The translations under genes and the position numbers were made by a program. The notes beneath the pieces were generated by a model. The model was not told the origin of the DNA. It saw only the letters and a program-made list of their open reading frames with translations, and made no database searches. Positions 31,901 to 42,684 of a stretch of DNA of 64,000 nucleotides are shown here, one piece after another. Each line of letters begins with the position of its first letter. Position 1 is the stretch's first letter. Source of the DNA: Tetradesmus obliquus (Eukaryota > Chlorophyta > Chlorophyceae > Sphaeropleales > Scenedesmaceae); the NCBI GenBank assembly GCA_030272155.1, contig CP126191.1:3246501-3310500 (forward strand), read 5' to 3'.

Positions 31901-33622
31901 CTTCATGCTCAACAACGACCTCATCACCACAGTGGGAGCGCTCATCGGCTCATCAGGTGCCATCCTGTCATACATCATGTGCAAGGCCATGAACCGCAGC
32001 CTGGCCAACGTCATCTTCGGCGGCTACGGCACAGGCACCGGCGGCAAGGCGGCTGTTGTTACGGTGAGTGTTGTCTGTAGCATGTTCTGACCAAGCAACG
32101 TGCCTTGCGGCTGTGCAGGATGGCTGTCGGAGCTGCTGTGGGCTGCCTGTTCATCTTTGGCAGATGCTAGCATTAGGTTTGGGCGACATCTTGAAGTTGT
32201 TAAGCTTGCATCTGGGGCAAGGCCGCTGACCACGCCTTTCTCCTGTCTCTCTGTTCCGTGCCGCTGCAGGGCACGCACACTGAGACCAATGTGCCGGAGG
32301 TGGTGGAGGCGCTGACCAGCGCCAGCCGCGTGCTCATCGTGCCCGGCTATGGCCTGGCTGTGGCCAACGCGCAGCACAGCATTGCCGAGCTCACCAAGAA
32401 GCTCAAGGGCAAGGGCGTGCAGGTGAGGGCGGCTGCAGGAGTGTGGCTGACTTGTTAAACGCGGGTTCGTTGCCTGTTTGCTGGTGTTGTGTGCGTGCGC
32501 TGGCGGCAGCAGCCTTCGTGGGCAAGGGCGTGCAGGTGGGGGTGCTGCGGCTGCAGCTGATGTGTGGCATGTGCGAGGTGTTTTGTTGCTGTTGCTTTTG
32601 GCTGGTCAAACCCCTTGTGCAGGACCCACCTGGGCCTATTTGACCCACCGTTCAGCCAGTTGCTTCCCGCGTTGTGCACAGCCCCATGCTCATTCTGCCC
32701 CTGCTGCCCTCCGCCCACACCACCGCACACCACCGCACACTGCCCGCAGGTTGAGTCTGGCCCCTGCCGCCCTCCTGCACCACATGACTGCATGCAACCG
32801 ACTGACATCTCTCTGCCATGACACCTCACTACACCACACAGGTCGAGTTTGGCATCCACCCCGTGGCGGGCCGCATGCCCGGCCAGCTGAACGTGCTGCT
32901 GGCGGAGGCGGGCGTGCCGTACGACATCGTGTACGAGATGGATGAGGTCAACGAGCACATGGACCAGTACGATGTGGTGGTGGTCATGGGCGCTAATGAC
33001 ACCGTGAACAGCGCAGCACTGGAGGACCCCAACTCCGTGATCGCAGGTGCGTGTTCTATTATCATTGTCCAAGTACGTGTTTGGGGTGCAGCTGCAGCTG
33101 TTGTGGACGTGGAAGTGCGTTTGGGCTAGCGCCTCAGGTTCTGGGCTGATAGCCAGCCTTGAAACCCCCGTATCCTGACAGTTGTCAGCACATGGTCCAG
33201 TACGACGTGGTGGTGGTCATGGGCGCCAACGACACCGTGAACAGCGCAGCACTGGAGGACCCCAACTCCGTGATCGCAGGTGCGTTCATCTTGTTGGTAT
33301 GCATGTGTTTCTGTGCTGTGCTGTTGAGAATAGCAGCTCCAGCTGTATGGAGTGAGGAAGCTTGGGAATTCAGGCTAGCCTCACCCTTTCACAGCCGTGC
33401 GTATGGACATTTTATTTCGTTTATCTGCGGCGGTGTGCTGCAGGCATGCCCGTGATCGAGGTGTGGAAGGCCAGGCAGGTCGTGTTCTGCAAGCGCTCCA
33501 TGGGCGTGGGCTACGCCGGGGCCGACAACCCTGTGTTCTTCAAGCCCAACACGCTCATGCTGCTGGGTGACGCCAAAGTCACCAGCGACGGCCTCAACAC
33601 AGCACTGGCCACCGGCCACTGA
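25559..33622 (+). CDS. Proton-translocating NAD(P) transhydrogenase, fused alpha-beta chain
   Basis: Eighteen exons close in phase to 1,098 residues: 25559-25671, 25827-25978, 26070-26200, 26407-26531, 26727-26803, 27276-27357, 27590-27809, 28010-28084, 28571-28744, 28979-29161, 29522-30044, 30349-30572, 30779-31015, 31357-31567, 31831-32063, 32270-32422, 32842-33046, 33444-33622. The enzyme couples hydride transfer from NADH to NADP+ to proton flow across an energised membrane, usually the mitochondrial inner membrane. The Arg/Ala/Ser-rich N-terminus is a targeting peptide. Domain I holds [24 protein letters not shown] (about 259, NAD site) and [10 protein letters not shown] Pro/Lys linker leads to the membrane domain II. 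Domain III holds [12 protein letters not shown] (about 945) and MGANDTVN (about 1,022), the NADP site, and GYAGADNP near the end. The order alpha then beta matches animal NNT and the bacterial pntA-pntB order. Length equals animal NNT. Land plants generally lack the enzyme. Several introns contain copies of adjacent exon edges. Confidence 0.96.
28138..28280 (+). repeat. Direct repeat in a transhydrogenase intron, offset 84 bases
   Basis: CAGGCGTGCAGG followed by CATGCAGCAGCACCAACATG occurs at 28141 and again at 28225, and both copies run on through GTGGCAGATGCATAACGGGCAG. A partial third piece (CACCAACATGTGGCAGA) lies between them. It lies wholly within the intron between 28084 and 28571. Confidence 0.9.
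28945..28978 (+). repeat. (CTG)11 run at an intron 3' end
   Basis: A CTG run merges into the CTGCAG acceptor of the transhydrogenase exon starting at 28979. The same arrangement is seen at 30751-30778 before the exon starting at 30779. Confidence 0.95.
33189..33279 (+). other. Duplicate partial exon of transhydrogenase domain III (possible alternative exon)
   Basis: This segment repeats the last 91 bases of the exon 32842-33046 with only a few changes, all but one silent. It is preceded by GTTGTCAG, a usable acceptor, and followed by a GTGCGT donor like the original. It encodes [18 protein letters not shown] and on to VIA. It enters in phase 0 and leaves in phase 1, the same phases as exon 17, so it could replace exon 17 in frame but not be added to it. 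Whether it is ever spliced is unknown. Confidence 0.75.
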
Positions 33623-35627
33623 GGTGAGGCGCAGCACCGATGACAGCTGAGGGTGCGCTGATATAAGCTGTTAGAAAGATTCTGGTAGGAAATGAATGCA
33701 GCCTCTGCAGACTGCTGTGGTCACAGAGAAGAAACTGTAGTTGTGCTGGGTGGTGCAGAAGGTGCTGCTGGCATACTGCTGACTGCAAAGGGCATTTCAG
33801 CACTGGGCGCTCATCTGGCATGCTGCAGCAGCTTGTCAGATGCTTATGGAGGCGAGTGTGACTGCTGTGCTGCTGCGTTGTGCTTGCAGCGGGCTCTGAA
33901 AAGAGGCAGTGCCTCGAGTGGGGGAGCGGCCAGGCAGCGTGTTGGCGCACAGCCCACCTTTCGAGCCCTGTTTTGGCGCACAAGTGGCAGCAGCTAGGTG
34001 CTGCTGCTGCCTGCTGCCCTGCAGGCTGGCAAAAGGGCTGCAGCTGATGCTGACTGAGGAGAGGGAAGTGTTGCAGCCGGGTTGGCAGTTATGGCGTCGT
34101 GTACACAGCAATGGCGCGGAGTGTGTTGCTGCAGAGACGTTGAGCTGCTGCTGGTACAGAGGTTGCTGAAGGCGCTGAGGTGTGCTATCAGCGGCAAGTG
34201 TTTCGGCTGGTTTACGCAGGATCTGTGTGCATATGGCTGCTGCACAGAGAGAGTTTGTCGGCGCTGCGTTGCTGCAGGAGCTTTGCAACGTGACCCGTGT
34301 GGTGATGCTGATGTTCCATGTTCCTTTGCATGTGGTTATGTGGACAGTGCCTGAGTCTGTTAGGTTGTGGGCTGAGGAGACAATGCATAAAGGGATCAAT
34401 TTCTGTAGCCGGAGGTTGTTGGAGGCCCCTACGCCTGATGGTTGCCTGTGCAGCTGGAGTAGCAGTTACTAGTGTCCTTTTGATAGCCCTCAAAACGCTG
34501 CTACAACAGTCCGTTGCCTTGGCCAACATGCTGGCCACTTTGCGCAAAGGTAGTAACGACTAGTGCATGTGTACATCAACAACGCCCACACGGTTGTGTT
34601 GTGGGGCGTTAATGCGTCTGCTCTGTGTGTGTATCAACACCGTGATGCATGTGTGTATTAACACCTTGACGTGCGTGTTTGGATGTACACCATTTACACA
34701 TCATCTCACACCGCTGTCCATCCCCAGCATTGTGCACCTTCCTCTCTGTGGCGCAGTTTTTTTGAGACATTCCATTTGGACCTTCCCATGACGTGTTCGG
34801 TGGTGTTAAAAGGGTTGAAATGGACTGCACGTTTTCACTGCATCATCGCACTCAACATCATCCAGTGCGACATACGTGCATGTCAGTTTTGTCATCCTTT
34901 TGTTGTCTTGTTTTGGTGTAGGTGGTGGTGTAACCTAGTGATCATCTGATGCGAAAGGCGCGTGCAATGAGTGGCCAAATCCCTCGCTAACGCCGATCAT
35001 GCCGCTTGCCTCCCTTGCTGATGCTGAGGAGCAGCATGCACAACTGCGGTTCAACAGCCACGGTGGCCATTGGGGGGACCACTTCTAGACATGTGAGTGA
35101 CGCATTATGCTGCATTGTGCTACTGCAGTGTGTGTCACCTGCAATTCTTTATACTGCTGATGTGAATGAATGCAATCGGCAAATTTCCTTATATGTGAGT
35201 AGGCACGTTTGCAGTACTGCCCACTCGCAGGGCTTTTCAGGCCAGTGCCATGTTTGCCATGCCTGTCGCTAGGTTCTGAAAAGCTGACCGATGAGGCTGT
35301 TGTGTATACAATCTCGACTAAAGTAGTTTTGATTCTTTTGAAACCACGCTGCACACCCGCTTACTGCCAGGCCTGGTAACTCGACCAGTTGTCCAGGCTG
35401 TAGCCCTGCTTGACCTATCATTGACACGTTCAGTTTCGAACCGTGAAAGCAGCAACTGGCGTTGATACATTTATTGCGTAACTGCGTTTCGCCGTTTTAC
35501 TTACGATCCTGCAAGCTGTGCACGACGCTGCGCTGCCTGTCCACCATCAAACTGCGGAGGTAGTGCCGAAGCCCATAAACATACCAGTAATTGCATTTAA
35601 GCTGATACATAATAGGTTGACACCAGC
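33623..35627. other. Intergenic region, 2 kb
   Basis: It follows the transhydrogenase stop codon and precedes the YebC-like start codon. Open frames are short and show no known domain on either strand. The right half (34560-35620) loses the CAG/CTG bias and becomes more AT-rich. I see no gene or clear mobile element. Confidence 0.45.
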
Positions 35628-37857
35628 ATGGCTAGCCTAATGCAGCACGCTCGGATGCTTGGCAGCAGCCTCCTGTCCAGCAGCAGGCTGGTCAGCCCGA
35701 GGCTAGACATGCCTCAATTTGTGGCTCCGTCACGCACATTCAGGACATCACTAGTAGTACAAATGGGCAGGAGGTCAGCAAAGATTGCTCTGAGGAAGGT
35801 ACGTCTGTGGCACTGCTGCCTGCTGGGAACTTGTGCTGCTGCTGCTGCCGCTGCTGCTGCCGCCGCCCTCCTCATGCCAACCCAAGCAAAATAGCAGGCT
35901 GGCAGCTCAGCAACACATTCCTATCAGTACACGCTTCATAACAGCTGGTGCACAATACGAATTGGTGTTGTCATGTTCACCACATGGTGCGCATGTGATG
36001 TCCTACATGCAGGGCAAGGCAGATGCAAAGAAAGCAAAGGTGTACGGCAGAATCGGCAAGAAGCTGATCCAACTGTGAGCAAAGCCTGAAAACAACAGGC
36101 AAATTATGGTTACAGTGCTCGTTTCTCTTACCTGAGCAGCCAGCATGCCTGCAGCTGTGAACAGCAAGTGTGCCGCTTGCACACCCAGCATGATTGCCAG
36201 GTCAGCCTTTTTCCTCTGCCACGTTGGCAGGTCAGCAGCCAGCTGCAGTGCACTGCTGGGAGCGAACATAATCAATCAGCTGCATTGGATGCCCAGCCAT
36301 CTGGAGGCAGTGGATTGGATTGCTGGTGTGCAGCTGGCCAGCCTACCTTGTTAGACTGGGCTATCACCGCATGTGCACATTGACAGCAATCTGTGTCAGC
36401 AAAATAGACTGCTGTGAGCAATGCGGTGCTTGTCAGCCTTATGTGTGGCCGCTGACCTGCAATAGCAGCAGAATGCACTAAAGTTCTCTTTCTCCAGGCC
36501 AAAGCTGCTGCTGGCGGCCATGGCCTCGGCATGTGCAGCAAGCTGTGCACATTGGGCCGCGCAGCGCCACACATTCAACAGAGCTCCATCCTCTGCCTCA
36601 GCTGCACTCACGTGTCTGCTGCTCCTGCTGCCCCTGCTGTGTACACAACATGTTGCTCTCTGCAAACCGGCAGTGTGAAGTCGGGCGGCCCCGACCCAAT
36701 GGCCAACAGCAAGCTGGGTGACCTGCTGAAGCAGGCCAAGGACCTGGGTGTGCCCAAGGACATCATCGAGCGCAACACCAAGAAGGCCAGCGATGCCAAG
36801 CAGGGCGACTTCCAGGAGTGCATCTATGAGGCGTATGGGCCTGGCGGGACAGGTTTTATTATTGAGGCGCTGACAGATAATGTGAACAGGACAGCAGGTG
36901 GGCCCAGGTGCTGCAGATTTGTATTGTATTGCAAGAAATCTGCAGCAGGGCGTGGCAGCTCATGTTTATGCAACTGTTGTGCACTGGTGTAGTTGAAAGA
37001 TGCAGCAGTGCTGGATGTGGCAGTGCTGGGTGTGGTGCCGCTCATGCTGCTGGCTGTGCAAGCACTGCCTTGCTGTGCTGCCCTTGCTGTCAGCTGGCAG
37101 GTGCATAGCTGAACAGGCGCAGTTGCTGCCGTAGTAGTGGTGCGCACACCGCTCAAGCTGCTGGTGGTGTGAACACTGCCACGCTGGTTCAACAGACTGG
37201 TTTGGCTGCCGCTGGCTCTTGCTGCAGGCGACGTGAAGAGTGCCATCACCAAAGGCGGCGGCAAGGCAGCAGACAGCGGCAGCGTCATGTTCAACTTCAT
37301 GCGCCAGGTGGGCTGACAGGGGCAGTGCGGCAGCTCAGCAGGCGGTTCTGTGACGCGGCATACTGCTGCGCTGTGCTGCTGTAGTGTGACGTGCTGCGCT
37401 GTGCTGCTGGGGTGTGACATGCTGTGCTGTGCTGTGCTGTGCTGCGCTGTGCTGTGCTGCTGTGGTGTGGCGTGCTGTGCTGTGCTGTGCTGCTGTGGTG
37501 TGGCGTGCTGTGCTGTGCTGTGCTGTGCTGTGCTGTGCTGTGCTGTGCTGTGCTGCGCTGCGCTGTGCTGCCCTGCACAAGGTGCGTGTGTGTGGCGCTA
37601 CAGCGGACCTGCAGTCTATGTAGCATCCACTGCATACAACTGTAAGCGTGTGTGTATTTTTGCTCACAGCCTGCATGCTGCTGCTGCTGCTGCTGCTGCC
37701 GCAGGGCCAAGTGCTGGTGCATGGCGCTGACGAGGACACAGTGTTTGAGGCAGCCATCGACGCAGGCGCTGATGATGTGCAGCCGGTGTTTGATGAGGAG
37801 GGCAACCCCACCAACGACTTCAAGGTGGGTGGCGGCCTGGTGCCGATGGCGCTGCTG

Positions 37858-37888
<31 letters not shown>

Positions 37889-38443
37889 AGGGGCAGGACA
37901 TCCATTTAAAAGCGGCAGTGTGGCAGACGTAGCAGCTGGCAGCGACGACGACAGAGCATTGCGCGCCACGGCACGCTGCTAAAGCAGGGCAGACGTTGTT
38001 CATGCGCCTGCCAACCAGACAATACATGAGCGTGTTACTGAACCTTCTGCTGCCTGCTATGCTGTCATGTGCAACTTGTTGCGGCTCGCGCCCTGCAGCT
38101 GTTCACGCAGGTGGAGGCGTTCAGCTCAGCCATCAGCAAGCTGCAGGAGCTGGGGCTGGCGGTGAACGTGGAGGAGAGCGAGCTGGTGTACAGGGGCACA
38201 GCAGGTGAGGCGGCGGCCCACGGCAGCGGCAGCGCTGCAATACCATGCACTTTCTTCTCACATCAGTCACGGGCACTGTGAAAGCAGTACCAACGGTCTT
38301 ATGCTTTACGAGATCATGCAGAAGAATACAAACCAGCGGTGTCTGCAGGTGTGTTTGTACGTTGCGCCGAGCTGCGCAGCTGGCTCCCCAGGGACTGTTG
38401 CAGTGCTCTTTGGCGCCTACTTACCACGCTGGCTGCCTGCCTG

Positions 38444-38486
<43 letters not shown>

Positions 38487-38608
38487 GCGCTGCAGAGGTG
38501 GCTGTGGATGACGCGTCATTCGAGAAGTGTGAGGCGCTGATGGAGCGGCTGCTGGAGCTGGATGACGTGGACAACGTGTACACAAACTGCGAGGGGCTGA
38601 CGCACTAA
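35628..38608 (+). CDS. YebC/PmpR/TACO1-family protein, organelle targeted
   Basis: Exons 35628-35798, 36013-36074, 36674-36897, 37228-37307, 37705-37824, 38099-38204 and 38496-38608 join in phase to 291 residues. The first ~48 residues (MASLMQHARMLGSSLLSSSR) are a mitochondrial or plastid targeting peptide. The YebC fold follows: MGRRSAKIALRKGKADAKKA, YGRIGKKLIQ, DPMANSKLGDLLKQAKDLGV, PKDIIERNTKKAS, YEAYGPGGTGFIIEALTDN, RTAGDVKSAITKGGG, GSVMFNFMRQG, and the C-terminal LDDVDNVYTNCEG. Bacterial members act as transcription regulators or help ribosomes through polyproline stretches. Human TACO1 promotes translation of mitochondrial COX1. The join between 36074 and 36674 leaves the loop before KSGGPDP about five residues shorter than usual, so a very small exon may be missing there. 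Two introns end in CTG runs and one carries a pentanucleotide repeat. Confidence 0.92.
37380..37575 (+). repeat. (GCTGT)n-type pentanucleotide repeat block
   Basis: Inside the YebC-gene intron the sequence is built almost wholly from GCTGT/GTGCT units, mixed with a longer unit containing GCTGTGGTGTGGCGTGCTGT that occurs twice (near 37455 and 37490). The strand is strongly asymmetric, with almost no A. Confidence 0.85.
38445..38484 (+). repeat. (CTG)n run at an intron 3' end
   Basis: About 13 CTG units lie directly before the CCGCGCTGCAG acceptor of the last YebC exon at 38496. A shorter run at 37679-37700 precedes the acceptor at 37704. Confidence 0.95.
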
Positions 38609-39223
38609 TGGTCTTGCGGTATTGTGTTTTTTTGAGGGTGGTAGAGGGACAAAAACTTGAATGTTGTGCAGCTGATGCCAGCTGTGTTGCGTACATGATT
38701 GTGCTATGATGCTGCTGGATAGGCAGGTGGTTGCATGTGCTGACGGCCCCTGCATAGGCCTGGCAGCGTGCTTTGCAATGTGGTATAGGAGAGAGATGTT
38801 GGCACCTGCATGGTGCAAGTGTGACTGTGAGAGTGGCAGCAGCAGCACTGGGCAGCCCGTGCTGCACCTGCTTGTGGCTTTTCCTTTGAAGGCAGCTCAA
38901 CGTCAGAGGGAGCAGCAGTGCTCAGCAGCGCTCAGCAGAAGCAAGAAGAAGTTGCTGTTGTTGGGGGTTACGTCATTGGTGTGACTGACATGATTACTAA
39001 CAGCACAATGTGGTGCTGCTGCTGGCCTCCCTTCTGCAACAACATGAAGTTGTCAGCGGCATTTGCTTTTGAACCTGCGACCCAAGATGCTCGTGCTCAA
39101 TTCCTGAACTGCTTACTGCAAGCTGCTGAGGCGCCTCCCGGTGGGCCTCCAGCTGAGATACTGAGTTGATGATGACATGCAGCTTAGTCGATTATAACAC
39201 CTAGCATATTTAGAGAGTAAACA
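38609..39223. other. Intergenic region
   Basis: This 615-base gap holds the 3' end of the YebC-like gene and the promoter of the sulfotransferase-like gene. No gene was recognised in it. Confidence 0.5.
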
Positions 39224-42200
39224 ATGTACTGGCGCGGCTCATGGCTGGCTAGCCTCCTGCTGCTCAGTACACTGTGTCTCTGTGCAGCACTGCGCACTTT
39301 TGACGATCTGCAGCAGCCAATCAGAAAGTCTGCTCGAAGAACTACAGACGATCAGCTTAGGTCCAGTCTTGCGGTATCAATCGGCATTCTGCAACGGCAC
39401 AACAGGGTGCGGGACTCGCAACCACTGCAGCAGTACATCAACCACCTGGACCAGCTGTTGCAGCAGGACTGCTGTGATTACTTCACAGCCCTCCCTTTGG
39501 TCAATGGTCTAACGAAAAGCTTGAAGGAGGTGCTGGACAGGAAGCTTCCGCAGGAGCTGCAGCCTGCACTGCGGCGCAGTTATGTCTGCGCCATCTGGCT
39601 GTTGCAGCGCAGCAGGCAGTTCAGATGGAACACCAACAAGATGCACAAGCCAGCACTGGCTGGATTCACGAGGTGAGTTTGCTGCCACACAGCCAAAGCA
39701 ACATGCACAGCTGCTATCGCTGCTGCCACATCACCTCAGGTTCAGGCTGGTCTGTACTTGCTCAACTTCATGGCAGCCCAGCTGTGTTCTGCCACAACGC
39801 GGCAGCTAAACAGCATTCAGCATGTTCTCCCCGAAGACTTTCTCAATGTTTGCAGCAAGCAGCACTGCCAGCGGTGGGCTGTGCACCGTGGGCTGAGCAG
39901 CAGCAGGCAGACACGGCAGCATGCTCACACCCTCAACATGCATCACACTCGCAGAACCTTCAGCCCAGCATGCTCAGCAGCGCCTCACCCTCTTCCCCAA
40001 CCGCTTTCCTGCAAGCGCAGGCTGTTTGAGGCACACCTTGATGCAGCAGTTGGGCGCCCCATCAGCTTCCACCACATCAGCAAGAGTGGGGGCACCAGCA
40101 TGTGCCAGCTGGCCAGGGTCAATGGCTGCCAGGGGCCGCTAATGACGCGGGCAGACAACTGCCTGCTGAACAAAGGGTGAGCAGGCACGCGGCAGGTGCA
40201 CTGGCACTGCTGTAACATCACCGTTACAATGGCAGTGGCTTGGTACGTCTGGCGGTAGAATTGGACGCAGCAGGAGAGCACTCAGACCTGCAAGCTCTCA
40301 TGGTTCCTGCTCCGTCTAGCACCAGCAGCAGCACATATCATGCTGAATGCCGCGCGTGCTTGCTGAAGGGTTAATCAGCGTGTCCTGCTGCTTTCTATTG
40401 CTTGCAGGATGGATGGGCCCATCTGGGTGATGAAGCATGACCCGCTAGTTGATAATGGCATCCCGCCACCCCCACCCCCGGCACCACCTGCTCCCCCACC
40501 TCCCCCACCACCTCCACTCTCAGAGATCTTTGGAGACGATAAGCCGGACCCAGCGCACGCAGCAGCAGGCGGCGGCAGGCGCGCGGGTGGGGATCACACG
40601 GCGCACTCTGTGAATGACGATGGAGACAGCAGATGGGGCGATGACGACGATGATGATGATGATCAGCCGAGCTGGAACCACCCGGGTGCCCCGGATGAGA
40701 CTGCCAGTCTGTTCATGGATGCGGCAGCAAAGTCAGCAGGGACACTGGAACCTGTGCCGGTTGAGGCCATGCAGTGGTTCATGTACGACTGCAACAGCAT
40801 GCCAAAGGATAAGGAAGGCTATGGCTGTGGCGAGCGGCAAGAGGCGGCTACTGCCAAGTCCGCGACGTTCTTTGCGAATGAGCACACGCTGTCCTTCCAG
40901 CATGGCGAGCCACAAGTGAGTCAGCAAAGAGCACACAGAGATGAGGCTCGCCAGGATGAAGAGCTGTGAGGAGAGGCCTAGTGCTTCCTTGCATTTAAAT
41001 AATTGACTGCTGTTTTTGTGCGGGTAAAGGGGCTGGAATGTTACGGTGAGGCAGCACAGCCCTAGGGCACAGAGCAAGAGGCATCAGGATGAACAGCCGT
41101 GAGGAGATCCTAGTGCCAGCCTTTGCTTTTTGGCAGATGGCTGCTTGACAGCAGGTTGCGCTACAACCCCGCCGCCTGCTGTGCCAGTGCCCGCATGAGC
41201 ATACATGCCATCATGCACGCTGCCTGCTCTGCCCACCAATCCTGCTGATTTGACCCCTACATCCGCACCTGGCTCGCACCTCTTCCTCGCAGGTCTGCTC
41301 TGCCTTCACCAACCTGGTCATGGTGCGCGAGCCCCTCAGCGAAGCAGTCTCCCTCATGAGCGAAGTCATCCAGGTGTATGACCGCCTGCTGCGGCGGCTG
41401 TCTGTACAGGTCTGGTCTCCTCCACGCTCTGACCTGGTCTGGTGGCAGCGCTGGGCTCCTGTTGTGGTCAGCAGCTACGCCACGCGCACACTGCTCGGCC
41501 CTCCTGCCTTCTGCCCGCCAAAAGAGCCAAATGCAAACGTGCCGGGCTCTGCAGCAGCAGCAGCGGCAGCTGGCGCTGCGCAGCGGCCGCAGCTCGTGAT
41601 GCTAGCGAGCGGTGGCGCTGTGATGCTGCCTGCAGGGTATGTGAACCCTGCGGTGAAGTGGGGAGAGGCGTGGCTGTACCTCAGCGATGACCAGGTGGCA
41701 TCTGCGCTGGAGAGCCTGTATGCATTTGATGTTGTGCTGGAGCTAGGCAGCTCGGAGCTCATTGATGTGTCGACTTCAAAGCTGCTGGGCTGGGATAAGG
41801 AGAGCTTCAGTAGGCAGGAGCCGCAGCGGGGAGTGGTGGCAGCACGCGCGCTGACGTGGCAGGAGCTCCAGCAGCTGGCCACGCAAACGCCACCTGCGAC
41901 ATCGATACCGCCACCTGGCGCAGCAGCAGCAGCAGCAGCAGCAGCAAAGAAGGCAGGCCAGCACCAGCACAGCAGCGCTAGCAGAAGTGCGCAAGGAAAG
42001 GACGGCCGCGGAGCGCTGGATGTCGATGTTGCGAAGCGGATGCTTGCGGAGGCCTGGGTGCGGCGCGCATATGCAGATGTCGGTGTGGAGTATGTTATAA
42101 CGCCGCTGCTGCCGGGGCACAAGCTGCAGCAGGGCCCGCCGTCAAGGGCCATTGCAGTGGCTGAGTTAGCGCTGCAGCGCGTGAACAAGACAAAGGTGAC

Positions 42201-42374
42201 GGTGTTTGCCAATGCCACAGCAGGTGGCCATGTGGTGGTAAAGGTTGAGGTGCCTGCAGGAGCAGCAGCAGTGCGCTACACAACACATCGTGCTGCTGTT
42301 GCTGCTGGTGTGCACGGGAATGGTACAGCACCTGCTGGCAATGCAACTGCTGGAGCGGCAGCAGCAGGGGCAGC

Positions 42375-42415
<41 letters not shown>

Positions 42416-42684
42416 CTACGGCAGCATCTGTGGAGTTCTACCACTTGTGGCCGAAGCATGGAGTGGTGCTCGATGAGCAGCAGTACCACATGCTGCTGAA
42501 GATGACAGCAGCAGACCGGGCGCTGCATGAGCATGCAGCGCTGCTGCAGCTGTTGGATGCTGGCTGGCTGGCTGTGGTGAGCAAGACCCGAGGATACAGC
42601 AAGTTGATCAGGGCACTGCAGGAAAATGACGAGGATGGCGCGCCTTTAGGCTGCGGCTTTGCAGGACTGAACCACATGCAGTAG
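39224..42684 (+). CDS. Sulfotransferase-like protein, secretory pathway, with proline/acidic insert
   Basis: The model has a first exon 39224-39672, a second from about 39740 to 40176, then 40408-40915 and 41293-42684. The last two joins agree in phase; the first does not close as drawn, so a small exon or another splice site is missed. The N-terminus MYWRGSWLASLLLLSTLCLC is a signal peptide or type II anchor, as in Golgi enzymes. HHISKSGGTSMCQLA matches the 5'-phosphosulfate loop of PAPS-dependent sulfotransferases (typically PK[ST]GGTS). MVREPLSEAVSLMSEV matches the 3'-phosphate motif with Arg and Ser (REP-x-S). Between them lies a ~170-residue insert with 18 residues of nearly pure Pro and an Asp-rich run. 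The C-terminal half has Ala-rich runs from GCA repeats. A likely role is sulfation of wall or matrix polysaccharides, which is inference. Confidence 0.72.

Noticed and set aside
33836-34399. Minus-strand 187-codon frame in the 2-kb gap
   Set aside because: It has no domain, no Met-proximal targeting or signal sequence, and Ser/Thr/Gln composition typical of antisense to GCTG-rich sequence.
37350-37730. Cys/Ala/Leu repeat open frames in the YebC intron
   Set aside because: They are translations of the GCTGT pentanucleotide repeat and are bounded by good exon junctions of the YebC-like gene.
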